A DNA stretch of 64,000 bases from Tessaracoccus sp. MC1679 (GTDB lineage: Bacteria > Actinomycetota > Actinomycetes > Propionibacteriales > Propionibacteriaceae). The translations under genes were made by a program, and so were the position numbers. This document shows positions 24,589 through 33,898 of the stretch, piece by piece. The stretch is from NCBI RefSeq assembly GCF_014164775.1, contig NZ_JACJGB010000001.1, positions 434,001 through 498,000 on the forward strand. The letters run 5' to 3'. Numbering within the stretch: the first letter of the stretch is position 1; every line of letters starts with the position of its first letter. The notes under the pieces were generated by a model, which saw only the letters and a list, made by a program, of their open reading frames with translations, was not told the DNA's origin and did not search any database.

Positions 24589-25773
24589 TCAGTTCCATGT
24601 GTTGCCCGCCAGGTACTCGTCCACACCCCAACGTCGCCTGACCTCGACGAGGCTGGAGTCGGGGTGCCGGGCATAGACCCGCGGCAGGTACTGGATGAAC
24701 AATGGGTTGAACGCCATCGTGTAGGACCCCACCTTGTGATAGACGATACGGTCGCCTTCGACGAGTCGGGGGGCGCCCTTCAGCGTCATCAGGCGATCGT
24801 TGTCGAGGCAGGTGAAGCCGGCGATCACCTGAGGGGTGTCCGTCGGATCACCGTCGCTGACGAGCGTGTGCTCGTAGCCCGTCTTCCTGAAGAAGCTGTC
24901 CAGATTGGTGCGTGAGCCGTCCGTCACGACGATTATGCGGTCCCCCACCGGCTTGGCGTCGACCACGCTGGTGTGGAAGTCCACTGCCACGGCGACCAGT
25001 GCCGCGCCTGGCTCGATGATCAGGCACGTGCGCGCCGGGTCCACCGTCGGGAGCAGCGCGTCCCTGATGGCGGTGATGTAGGCCTCCGGCGTGGGGAATC
25101 GGTCTGAGTCCCCTCCGAAGAAGCCGCCACCAAGATCGATCCAGTCCAGGTCAAGGCCATAGCGTTCGACGATGGCACGCGCCGTCATCCCAGCTGAGGT
25201 GTAGGTATCGAGGGCGCGGGTAAGGGAGGTGACGTGCAGATGTAGACCCGCGACCCTCACGCCAGCGGCGCGCAGTTCGACGACGGCCCAGTCCAGCTCA
25301 CCGTTGTCGACATGGAATCCGAAGCGCAGCCCGGCGCCGCCGCTGGCCGTGTGCCCCGGTGCATCGCGTTCGACATCCCAGTTGACGCGGAGACCCACGC
25401 TGTCCACCCGCTCACCCCGGGCAGCCCGCTCGACCACCCACCGCAACTCCCGACGGGAATCCAAGTTGACGGGAGCGCCTACATCCAAAGCCTCCGCCAT
25501 GAGCCTCGCGGTCTTGATGGGGCCGTTGACGACGACCCGGGTGGGAACGTGACCGAGGCGCCGCGAGAGGTCCCACTCCTCTTCGGAGACGATCTCTGCC
25601 GGGACGCCGTGGCGTCCCATCCAAGCGACGAGCCACGGGAGCGAATTCGTCTTCACCGAGTAGCTGAGTACGGAATTCGGCCAGATACGGTGCAGGGCGG
25701 CACGGAAAGCGTCGACCTGACGCGACAGCCGCGCCTCATCCACCACGAAGGCGGGGGTCTCGATGGCGGTCAT
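24589..25773 (-). CDS. Fold-III PLP-dependent decarboxylase (Orn/DAP decarboxylase family)
   Basis: A 394-residue alanine-racemase-fold decarboxylase. PLP lysine Lys41 is in YSVKTN, the glycine-rich phosphate site is LGGGFFGGD, IEPGAALV stands for the usual EPGR, and FTCLDNDRL carries the Cys/Asp of the second active-site half; GSYTMAFN matches the family's GAYT-x-FN block. Members decarboxylate ornithine, lysine, arginine or meso-DAP, or make related amino compounds. The Arg-to-Ala change in EPGR suggests an altered substrate. ATG 25773 has AAGGAG 5-6 nt upstream. It is 32 nt from the ATP-grasp gene, so an amine it makes could be the ligase's nucleophile. That is inference. Confidence 0.83.
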   Translation of the reverse strand: MTAIETPAFVVDEARLSRQVDAFRAALHRIWPNSVLSYSVKTNSLPWLVAWMGRHGVPAEIVSEEEWDLSRRLGHVPTRVVVNGPIKTARLMAEALDVGAPVNLDSRRELRWVVERAARGERVDSVGLRVNWDVERDAPGHTASGGAGLRFGFHVDNGELDWAVVELRAAGVRVAGLHLHVTSLTRALDTYTSAGMTARAIVERYGLDLDWIDLGGGFFGGDSDRFPTPEAYITAIRDALLPTVDPARTCLIIEPGAALVAVAVDFHTSVVDAKPVGDRIIVVTDGSRTNLDSFFRKTGYEHTLVSDGDPTDTPQVIAGFTCLDNDRLMTLKGAPRLVEGDRIVYHKVGSYTMAFNPLFIQYLPRVYARHPDSSLVEVRRRWGVDEYLAGNTWN

Positions 25774-25910
25774 AGCTCTCCTTATGCGAATCGGCCACAT
25801 CCTACCCACGTGCGTCCGGCCTCAACGGTGACCAAGCGATCATCATCGCCCTACCCCGGTACCCGCGCGAGAGAGGGGGAGGTCTGGCAACCCAGCGCGA
25901 CCGCTCGCAC

Positions 25911-25939
25911 TAGACTGCCTCCAGCAGTAAGACAAGGAG
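25911..25939 (+). promoter_or_regulatory. -10 TAGACT and strong ribosome-binding site of the wbpDEB-like operon
   Basis: TAGACT at 25911-25916 and AAGGAG at 25934-25939, 5 nt before ATG 25945. The three sugar genes downstream share 4-nt overlaps and depend on this promoter. Confidence 0.45.
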
Positions 25940-25944
25940 CACTC

Positions 25945-26550
25945 ATGGGAGAACCCCGCATCCTCCCGTCGGCCGACCTGGACGACGGCGTCACCATCGG
26001 CGACGGCTCGTCGGTCTGGCACCTCGCGCAGGTCCGCGGCGGAGCCGTACTCGGAGAGAACGTCATCGTGGGCCGCGGCGCCTACATCGGCAGCGGCGTC
26101 CACGTCGGCAACAACTGCAAGATCCAGAACTACGCGCTGGTGTACGAGCCGGCTTACCTGGAAGACGGCGTCTTCATCGGCCCCGCCGCGGTCCTGACCA
26201 ACGACACGTTCCCCCGCGCGATCAACCCTGACGGAAGCGCCAAAAGCGCCCACGACTGGGAGCCGGTAGGCGTCACCCTCAGGCAGGGCGCCTCGGTGGG
26301 CGCCCGCGCCGTGTGCGTGGCACCGGTCACCATCGGCGCCTGGGCGACGGTGGCGGCCGGCTCCGTTGTCACGCGCGACGTGCCCGATTACGCTCTCGTC
26401 GCCGGTGTCCCCGCTCGTCGGATCAAGTGGGTGGGCCGCTCAGGCTTCCCGCTCGAGCAGACCGGCGAGAACACCTTCCGAGACCCCAAGACCGGCGATG
26501 AATTTGAACAGTCCGGCGACACTCTGACACTGGTAAAGGAATCCGCATGA
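25945..26550 (+). CDS. Left-handed beta-helix acetyltransferase, WbpD-like
   Basis: A 201-residue hexapeptide-repeat acyltransferase. Imperfect [LIV]Gxxxx turns run from DDGVTIGDGSSVWHLAQV to VVTRDVPDYALVAGVPARRI, with QNYALVYEPAYLEDGVFIGP in the middle. WbpD/FdtC-type enzymes share the W-H-x-x-x-V start and the V-x-G-x-P-A-R end and N-acetylate a 3-amino UDP-sugar with acetyl-CoA. Context (aminotransferase and oxidase genes overlapping downstream) points to acetylation of UDP-GlcNAc3NA. ATG 25945 has AAGGAG 5 nt upstream; open frame before it has no domain. It overlaps the next gene by 4 nt (ATGA). Confidence 0.87.
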   Translation: MGEPRILPSADLDDGVTIGDGSSVWHLAQVRGGAVLGENVIVGRGAYIGSGVHVGNNCKIQNYALVYEPAYLEDGVFIGPAAVLTNDTFPRAINPDGSAKSAHDWEPVGVTLRQGASVGARAVCVAPVTIGAWATVAAGSVVTRDVPDYALVAGVPARRIKWVGRSGFPLEQTGENTFRDPKTGDEFEQSGDTLTLVKESA

Positions 26551-27638
26551 CGTACGACTTCATCCCCCCGGCGAAGCCCTTGATCGGTGACGAGGAGCGT
26601 GCGGCGGTGGACCGCGTGCTGCGCTCCGGCATGATCGCCCAGGGCCCGGAAGTGGCCGCCTTCGAGACCGAGTTCTCCGAGCACTTCAAGCTCGGGCGCG
26701 CCTGCGTCGCGGTCAACTCCGGCACCTCGGGCCTTCACCTCGGCCTGCTGAGCTGCGGCATCGGCGCGGGCGACGAGGTCATCGTCCCCTCCTTCACCTT
26801 CGCGGCCACGGCCAACTCCGTCGCCCTGACCGGCGCCAAGCCGATCTTCGCGGACATCTCCGAGGACGACTTCACGCTGGACCCGGCCTCCGTTGAGGCG
26901 TCGATCACCGAGCGCACCAAGGCGATCATGCCGGTGCACCTCTACGGCCATCCGGCCAAGATGGACCAGCTGCGCGCCATCGCGGACAAGCACGGACTCA
27001 TGCTGTTCGAGGACGCCGCCCAGGCACACGGCGCCGCCCTCCACGGCACGCCCGTCGGCGCGTTCGGCGAGTTCGCCATGTTCTCGCTCTACCCCACCAA
27101 GAACATGACCTCCGGTGAGGGCGGCATGGTGTCCGCGGCGAACGCGGAGATCGAGCGCAACCTCCGGCTGTACCGCAACCAGGGGATGCTTCAGCAGTAC
27201 CACAACGAGGTCGTCGGCCTGAACAACCGCATGACGGACATCCATGCCGCCATCGGCCGGGTGCAGTTGACCAAGGTGGGAGCTTGGACCAAGACCCGCC
27301 AGGAGAACGCCGCATTCCTCTCCGCCAACCTTGAGGGCGTCACTCCCCCGCCGATCGCCGACGGTGCCGTGCACGTCTTCCACCAGTACACGGTCCGCGT
27401 CGCGGGTGACCGCGACGGCCTGTCCAGGGCGTTGAAGGAGGAGTACAACGTGGGATCTGGCATGTTCTACCCCGTGCCCAACCACCGCCTCAAGCCGTTC
27501 ATGGCAGACGTCGAGCTGCCGGAGACGGAGCGAGCGGCGAAGGAGTGCCTGTCGCTGCCTGTGCACCCGTCACTCAGCCAGGGTGACCTGGAGCGCATCG
27601 TGATGGCCGTCAACGCCCTCGCGAAGGCGGGTGCGTGA
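26547..27638 (+). CDS. DegT/DnrJ-family sugar 3-aminotransferase, WbpE-like
   Basis: A 363-residue PLP enzyme. Lys185 in YPTKNMTSGEGG is the Schiff-base lysine, NSGTSGLHL binds the phosphate, FEDAAQAHGA holds the ring-contacting Asp and NNRMTDIHAA the next conserved block. It starts FIPPAKPLIGDEE, typical of WbpE/FdtB-like members that aminate C3 of UDP-3-keto-GlcNAcA using glutamate. It overlaps both neighbours by 4 nt, so acetyltransferase, aminotransferase and oxidase are made together. The specific keto-sugar is inferred from that set. It is only distantly related to the EpsN-like aminotransferase at 21797. Confidence 0.88.
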   Translation: MTYDFIPPAKPLIGDEERAAVDRVLRSGMIAQGPEVAAFETEFSEHFKLGRACVAVNSGTSGLHLGLLSCGIGAGDEVIVPSFTFAATANSVALTGAKPIFADISEDDFTLDPASVEASITERTKAIMPVHLYGHPAKMDQLRAIADKHGLMLFEDAAQAHGAALHGTPVGAFGEFAMFSLYPTKNMTSGEGGMVSAANAEIERNLRLYRNQGMLQQYHNEVVGLNNRMTDIHAAIGRVQLTKVGAWTKTRQENAAFLSANLEGVTPPPIADGAVHVFHQYTVRVAGDRDGLSRALKEEYNVGSGMFYPVPNHRLKPFMADVELPETERAAKECLSLPVHPSLSQGDLERIVMAVNALAKAGA

Positions 27639-28630
27639 GCATGGCCAACCTACGGGCCGGCCTGATCGGGCTGGGCATGATGGGGCGCCACCACGCCCGG
27701 AATCTCCGCTCCATCGATGGGGTGGACCTGGTGGCCGTCGCGGACGCTGCAGGCGACCCGCACGGTCTCGCCGGTGACCTCGCGGTGCTCCCCGACGTGG
27801 ACGCCTTGCTCGAGCAGGGGCTGGACTACGTGGTGGTGGCCGCTCCCACGATGTATCACGAGGAGATCGGCTTGAAGCTGGCCGAGGCCGGCGTGCACGC
27901 GCTCATCGAGAAGCCCCTGGCGAAGACCGTCGACGGGGCACGCGCCCTGGCCCGGGCCTTCGCCGACAAGGGGCTGGTCGGGGCCGTCGGCCACATCGAG
28001 CGCTACAACCCCGCCCTGCAGAGCCTGCGCAAGCGGCTCGAGGCCGGGGACCTCGGCGACCTCTACCAGGTGTGCACCCGGCGCCAGGGCCCGTTCCCGG
28101 CCCGCATCGCCGACGTGGGCGTCATCAAGGACCTTGCCAGCCACGACATCGACCTCACCGCATGGGTCACCCAGCGCAAGTATGAGCTGGTGGCGGCCCG
28201 GACGATGTTCAAGGCCGGCCGAGAGTACGAAGACATGGTCTCGGCCACCTGCCAGCTCGAGGGCGGGCTCATGTCCAACCACCTCGTCAACTGGCTGACC
28301 CCCACGAAGGAGCGGCTCACGATCGTCACCGGCGAAAAGGGCATGTTCGTGGCCGACACCCTCACGGCCGACCTCACTTACTATGCCAACAATAACGTCG
28401 TCACAACGTGGGCTGACATCGCTCAGTTCCGTGGCGTCTCGGAAGGCGATGTGACTCGGTTCGCAATTGCGAAGCCCGAACCGCTTCGCACCGAGCATGA
28501 GAACTTCCGTGACGCCGTTCTTGGGATGGACGCCGACATCGTGACCCTTGAGCAAGGTGCTCGTGTCGTGGAGGTCTGCGAGGCCATGATCGAATCGGCC
28601 AAGACCAACCGGTTCATCGGCGTCAGCTGA
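27635..28630 (+). CDS. Gfo/Idh/MocA oxidoreductase, WbpB-like UDP-GlcNAcA 3-dehydrogenase
   Basis: A 331-residue NAD(P)-dependent sugar oxidoreductase. An N-terminal Rossmann segment (GLIGLGMMGRHHARNL) is followed by the EKPLAKT motif (catalytic Lys region near residue 95), GHIERYNPAL, and a C-terminal beta-sheet domain with SHDIDL. WbpB-type enzymes oxidise C3 of UDP-GlcNAcA in concert with a WbpE aminotransferase, and gene overlap with the aminotransferase fits. GTG 27635 overlaps the preceding stop by 4 nt; ATG 27641 is a possible alternative. Nothing clear follows for ~390 nt. Confidence 0.87.
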   Translation: MSMANLRAGLIGLGMMGRHHARNLRSIDGVDLVAVADAAGDPHGLAGDLAVLPDVDALLEQGLDYVVVAAPTMYHEEIGLKLAEAGVHALIEKPLAKTVDGARALARAFADKGLVGAVGHIERYNPALQSLRKRLEAGDLGDLYQVCTRRQGPFPARIADVGVIKDLASHDIDLTAWVTQRKYELVAARTMFKAGREYEDMVSATCQLEGGLMSNHLVNWLTPTKERLTIVTGEKGMFVADTLTADLTYYANNNVVTTWADIAQFRGVSEGDVTRFAIAKPEPLRTEHENFRDAVLGMDADIVTLEQGARVVEVCEAMIESAKTNRFIGVS

Positions 28631-29011
28631 CAGCCGTCCACGCGCTCTGGCCTGTTCCTAGGCCAGTGCGTTCTCCGCCCATCGCGAACACGTTTGCCGT
28701 GGTCAGAGACGAATCCGCCTTCTGCGGGAGCTTCGGAGGAGTCCAGCGCGCTGATCGACCGGGTGGCGCGACTCCTGGCCTCGGCCGACGCTGGTGACCT
28801 GGCAGCTGAGGAGGACCTGGAGCGCCTTGATTGCGGCAACGCCCGACTGCAGCCGGCCGGTGAGGAGTTTTCGATCGATCCGCTGGGCGGTCCCTCTGCC
28901 ACCGATTCCCTGGTGCACCCATGACATGGCATCCCAAGGAGTGTCCGTTGCCTCAGCGATCCCAGGGCTCCCGTCTGCCTGGTCCCCCTTGTGGACGCCC
29001 GCTACCGGGAC
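28631..29011. other. Intergenic stretch; possible short ORF remnant
   Basis: About 380 bp. One plus-strand frame from TTG 28694 to 28924 encodes 76 residues with an acidic helical middle (ALIDRVARLL, AAEEDLERLD) and GC-rich third positions, but it has no ribosome-binding site and no family I recognise. It could be a small gene or decayed coding sequence. No strong terminator was seen after the WbpB-like gene. Confidence 0.25.
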
Positions 29012-29027
29012 TACCGTCGACGACATG
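29012..29027 (+). promoter_or_regulatory. Possible leaderless -10 TACCGT for the deacetylase gene
   Basis: TACCGT at 29012-29017, seven bases, then ATG 29025. No Shine-Dalgarno sequence precedes this ATG. Confidence 0.4.
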
Positions 29028-30374
29028 AAGGCCCCGAAGCTCCACGCTCTGATCCTGGCTGCGGTGCTCTCGCTCGGAGGCGCCGTCGCGCCGTTGGCGA
29101 CGGCCTCCGCGGGTGCAGCCGCTCCTCATTCCGGAAGCCTCCGGCCCGCGAATGCCCCTGCTGGGCTGCCCGAAGTGACGACCGCTTTCGAAGGGCGCGT
29201 TGACGTCCTCGCCCGTGATGCTGCAGGACTGTTGTGGCTGTACCGCGGCAACGGTCGCGGGGGCTGGGCCGCGTCGGGGGTGCAGGTCGGCAACGGATGG
29301 CAAGGAATGACAGCCATCATCGGGCCCGGGGACTTCTCCGGTGACGGAAACGTCGACGTCCTCGCCCGTGATGCTGCAGGACTGTTGTGGCTGTACCGCG
29401 GCAACGGTCGCGGCGGCTGGGCCGCGTCGGGGGTGCAGGTCGGCAACGGATGGCAAGGAATGACAGCCATCATCGGGCCCGGGGACTTCTCCGGTGACGG
29501 AAACGTCGACGTCCTCGCCCGTGATGCTGCAGGACTGTTGTGGCTGTACCGCGGCAACGGTCGCGGCGGCTGGGCCGCGTCGGGGGTGCAGGTCGGCAAC
29601 GGATGGCAAGGAATGACGGCCATCATCGCGGTCGGCGACTTCGACTGGGGAGGCGAAGAGCCAACGGTCAACTGCGCCGTGGTCGCCTGCGTGGCCCTGA
29701 CGTTCGACGACGGGCCCTCCGCGTACACCGAGCGTCTACTTGACACCCTGATCTCCCGGGATGCACCCGCCACCTTCTTCGTCGTGGGGAGCCAGGTGGC
29801 CAACCGGCCGGCGACGGTGAGGCGGCAGGAGGCGTCCGGCTTCGCGGTGGAAAACCACAGCTACTCGCATCCCGACCTGACCAGCTTGAGCCGAGCCGGC
29901 CAGTTGAGTGAGGTGCAGAGAGCCGACGACGCCCTGGCCGCGGCCGGGGTGGCACGCAGCACGCTGCTGCGCCCCCCCTACGGAGCGTGGAACTCCGACA
30001 CTCGCCAACTCGGCAAGCCGCTCATCCTGTGGTCGGTCGACCCGCGCGACTGGGATGGCAAGACAGCCGATCAGGTTCGCTCCCACGTAGCAGCGAACGC
30101 GACCGCAGGTTCCATTGTCCTGCTGCACGATTCCCACTCCACCACAGTGGACGCCGTCCCCGGCATCATCACCGATCTGCGGGCGCGCGGCCTCACCCTC
30201 GTGACCGTCGAGACGCTCGTGCCGACGATGAAACCCGGAGACATCGTGCGAAGCCGCACCAACATCACTACGGCCGACAGCCAGCCGACTACCCAGTCTG
30301 AGGTCCTGCGGGCTCGTGACGGATCGGTCCTCGGGCCAGTCGTCGATGATGCACCGTTCGTTCCTGACAAGTGA
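29025..30374 (+). CDS. Secreted NodB-type polysaccharide deacetylase with three VCBS-like repeats
   Basis: A 449-residue exported protein. The signal peptide (LHALILAAVLSLGGAVAPL) is followed by three 51-residue repeats, nearly identical to each other, each with VLARDAAGLLWLYRGNG, an NGWQGM block and a DFSGDGN-like loop. The NodB domain follows (~residue 222-430): TFDDGP with Asp228/Asp229, HSYSHP with His278/His282, RPPYG, DPRDW and LLHDSHS. NodB enzymes de-N-acetylate GlcNAc polymers or peptidoglycan. The start is ATG 29025, where the signal peptide begins; in-frame sequence upstream has no export signal. The repeats match the protein at the left window edge, so both may recognise a shared surface glycan. 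Confidence 0.9.
   Translation: MKAPKLHALILAAVLSLGGAVAPLATASAGAAAPHSGSLRPANAPAGLPEVTTAFEGRVDVLARDAAGLLWLYRGNGRGGWAASGVQVGNGWQGMTAIIGPGDFSGDGNVDVLARDAAGLLWLYRGNGRGGWAASGVQVGNGWQGMTAIIGPGDFSGDGNVDVLARDAAGLLWLYRGNGRGGWAASGVQVGNGWQGMTAIIAVGDFDWGGEEPTVNCAVVACVALTFDDGPSAYTERLLDTLISRDAPATFFVVGSQVANRPATVRRQEASGFAVENHSYSHPDLTSLSRAGQLSEVQRADDALAAAGVARSTLLRPPYGAWNSDTRQLGKPLILWSVDPRDWDGKTADQVRSHVAANATAGSIVLLHDSHSTTVDAVPGIITDLRARGLTLVTVETLVPTMKPGDIVRSRTNITTADSQPTTQSEVLRARDGSVLGPVVDDAPFVPDK
29202..29660 (+). repeat. Three in-frame tandem 153-bp repeats (51 codons)
   Basis: Units begin at 29202, 29355 and 29508, all with GACGTCCTCGCC. Units 1 and 2 differ at only a couple of bases; unit 3 diverges only near its end, where the repeat passes into the linker. 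Synonymous positions are also conserved, which indicates recent duplication or gene conversion and makes copy-number change likely. Confidence 0.95.
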
Positions 30375-32005
<1,631 letters not shown>

Positions 32006-32034
32006 CCCCCTCGCCCTCCCCCGCGACACTCAAG

Positions 32035-32068
32035 CCGCCGCTCACCTGCCCAGCATGGTGAGCGGCGG
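32035..32068 (+). terminator. Intrinsic terminator after argG
   Basis: A perfect 12-bp stem CCGCCGCTCACC / GGTGAGCGGCGG with a 10-nt loop, followed by a short TTTCAT. Confidence 0.85.
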
Positions 32069-32324
32069 TTTCATAGTGGCCGAAAGTCAACTCCTCCCAC
32101 CGGTGGGCGAACGGCACGCAACGTCGCTGGTCACCCCGCTCCCGCGCCTCCGCTCCGCGCCCTCAACACGGTGGAAATGAGTATCCATACTCAATTGACC
32201 GTCGCTAAGCACTCACATTATTCAGGTAGGCACCCCCATCCCTGGGACCGGGACACGGCCCGGCTATTGGCAACGTTGGTGCCTGGGATTCCACCCATGA
32301 CGGCAGCAGCAGCGAGGGGCAGCT
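32069..32324. other. Leader region of the WhiB-like gene
   Basis: About 255 bp with no gene. It is relatively AT-rich around 32170-32225 (ACTCAATTGACCG, ACTCACATTATTCAGG), which probably contains the promoter; I cannot place a confident -35/-10 pair. The ribosome-binding site GAGGGG lies just before ATG 32325. Confidence 0.35.
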
Positions 32325-32864
32325 ATGGCTGAAATGACAGAGTGTGTGAGGTACAGAAACGTCTTCCTCCACCCATTACTCGACGACGGGGTCACTCCGG
32401 ACTCCCGGAGCGAGCGGCGCGAACAGGCGATGGTGCGGGCGCAGGCGGAGACGATGTGCGCCCAATGCCCGCGGCTGGCCGCGTGCCTCACGGACGCGGT
32501 GACCAAGTTCGACGTCGCCGGTTTCGTGGCGGGCACCACCAGGCGCCAGCGGCAGGAGATCCGCGCCCGCCTCGCCGTCGAGGTGGCTCCGGAGGACTTC
32601 GACTCCGCCGTCGGGGTCAGGTCGGGGCGCCAGTACGACCCGCGCGAGATCTACCGTCTCCGCACCGCCCATCCGAACCTGCCGCTGGTGGTGATCGCCA
32701 GCAGAGTCGGCTGCTCCGTCTCCACCATCAAACGTCACCTCCGCAGGATCGAGGAGGAGGGGCTCGACTGGCGCAGGCCAGAACGGCCGGCACCCACCCC
32801 CGTCGAGGTGATGACGGTGGCCTCCGACGTGCTGCGGGGGTCGCGGCGGGTGGTCGCCGCCTGA
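32325..32864 (+). CDS. WhiB-like iron-sulfur regulator with C-terminal helix-turn-helix
   Basis: A 179-residue protein. Cys7 plus Cys45-x2-Cys48-x5-Cys54 reproduce the WhiB four-cysteine arrangement expected to bind a [4Fe-4S] cluster. The usual GVWGG turn is replaced by GFVAGTT, followed by the basic RRQRQEIRARL. Residues ~105-150 (YDPREIYRLR, ASRVGCSVSTIKRHLRRI) look like a helix-turn-helix, which ordinary ~85-110 residue WhiB proteins lack. Likely role: redox- or nitric-oxide-responsive transcription control. ATG 32325 has GAGGGG upstream; ATG at codon 4 is possible. Regulated targets are unknown. Confidence 0.78.
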   Translation: MAEMTECVRYRNVFLHPLLDDGVTPDSRSERREQAMVRAQAETMCAQCPRLAACLTDAVTKFDVAGFVAGTTRRQRQEIRARLAVEVAPEDFDSAVGVRSGRQYDPREIYRLRTAHPNLPLVVIASRVGCSVSTIKRHLRRIEEEGLDWRRPERPAPTPVEVMTVASDVLRGSRRVVAA

Positions 32865-32941
32865 GCCCAACGTCGGGGGAAGCTCGGAACAGTTTCGGCA
32901 AATCCTTGAATCCACCGCACTGATCGGGTGAGAGTTGGGGC

Positions 32942-33898
32942 ATGACCCGAATCGGCTTCCATGCCTCCCACGAACAGATCTCGCCGCGCCAGCTGCTCCT
33001 CGACGTCCAGCAGGCCGAGCGCGTCGGCTTCGACATGGCGATGTGCTCAGACCACTACAAGCCGTGGTCAGAGCGGCAGGGACACTCCGGTTATACCTGG
33101 TCCTGGCTCGGTGCCGCGCTCGCGACCACCGGCCTGGAGTTCGGGTGCGTCTGCGCGCCCGGCCAGCGCTACCACCCCGCCGTCGTGGCGCAGAAGATCG
33201 GCACGCTCGCGCAGATGTTCCCGGGGAGGTTCTGGACGGCTCTGGCCAGCGGCGAAGCCATGAACGAGTCGATCACTGGTGACCGCTGGCCCGCGAAGGA
33301 CGAACGGGTCGAGCGCCTCGAGGAGTGCGTCGACGTGATCCGCCGCCTCCTCGACGGCGAGGAGGTCAGCCACAGCGGCCTGATCACCGTGGACCGCGCG
33401 AAGGTGTGGGACCGGCCTGAGGAGCCGCCGTCGCTGCTGGTCCCGGCCGTGTCGGCCGCCTCCGCGGCGAGGGCTGCGGCCTGGGCGGACGGCCTCATCA
33501 CCGTCAACCAGGACCTCGAGGTGCTGCGCGAGGTGATCGCGGCCTACCGAGGGGCGGGCGGTCGCGGACCGGTGGCGCTCCAGCTCCATCTGTCGTGGGC
33601 GCCCACCATGGAGGAGGCCGAACAGATCGCCTTCGACCAATGGCGCTCGAACGTGCTGGGCGAGCCGCTCGCCTGGGACATCGCCACCGTCGAAGGCTTC
33701 GACGCGGCCTCGAAGCACGTCACCCTGGAGTCGGTGCGCGACGTGGTGCGCATCTCGTCGGACCTGGACCAGCACGTCGCATGGATCCGCGAATACGCAG
33801 ACCTCGGGTTCGACGACATCTACCTGCACTACGTGGGCCAGGACCAGTCCGACTACCTGGACGCGTTCGGCGCGCACGTCCTCCCCAAGGTCCGGTGA
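32942..33898 (+). CDS. LLM-class flavin/F420-dependent oxidoreductase-like protein
   Basis: A 318-residue luciferase-like monooxygenase-family TIM-barrel protein. The start IGFHASHEQISPRQLL, the SDHYKPW block and PGRFWTALASGEAMNE resemble the F420-dependent glucose-6-phosphate dehydrogenase-like branch, some members of which are thought to use flavin instead. The substrate is not known. It starts 77 nt after the WhiB-like gene, and its TGA overlaps the GTG start of the GH13 gene by 4 nt, so a link with alpha-glucan or trehalose metabolism is plausible. Whether the cell makes F420 cannot be seen here. Confidence 0.82.
   Translation: MTRIGFHASHEQISPRQLLLDVQQAERVGFDMAMCSDHYKPWSERQGHSGYTWSWLGAALATTGLEFGCVCAPGQRYHPAVVAQKIGTLAQMFPGRFWTALASGEAMNESITGDRWPAKDERVERLEECVDVIRRLLDGEEVSHSGLITVDRAKVWDRPEEPPSLLVPAVSAASAARAAAWADGLITVNQDLEVLREVIAAYRGAGGRGPVALQLHLSWAPTMEEAEQIAFDQWRSNVLGEPLAWDIATVEGFDAASKHVTLESVRDVVRISSDLDQHVAWIREYADLGFDDIYLHYVGQDQSDYLDAFGAHVLPKVR

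Noticed and set aside
29202-29660. Possible CRISPR-like array
   Set aside because: Units are contiguous 153-bp coding repeats without unique spacers.
28953-29803. Long minus-strand open frames across the deacetylase repeats
   Set aside because: They owe their length to the three 153-bp repeats and high GC; no start signals or family similarity, while the plus strand encodes a complete NodB protein.
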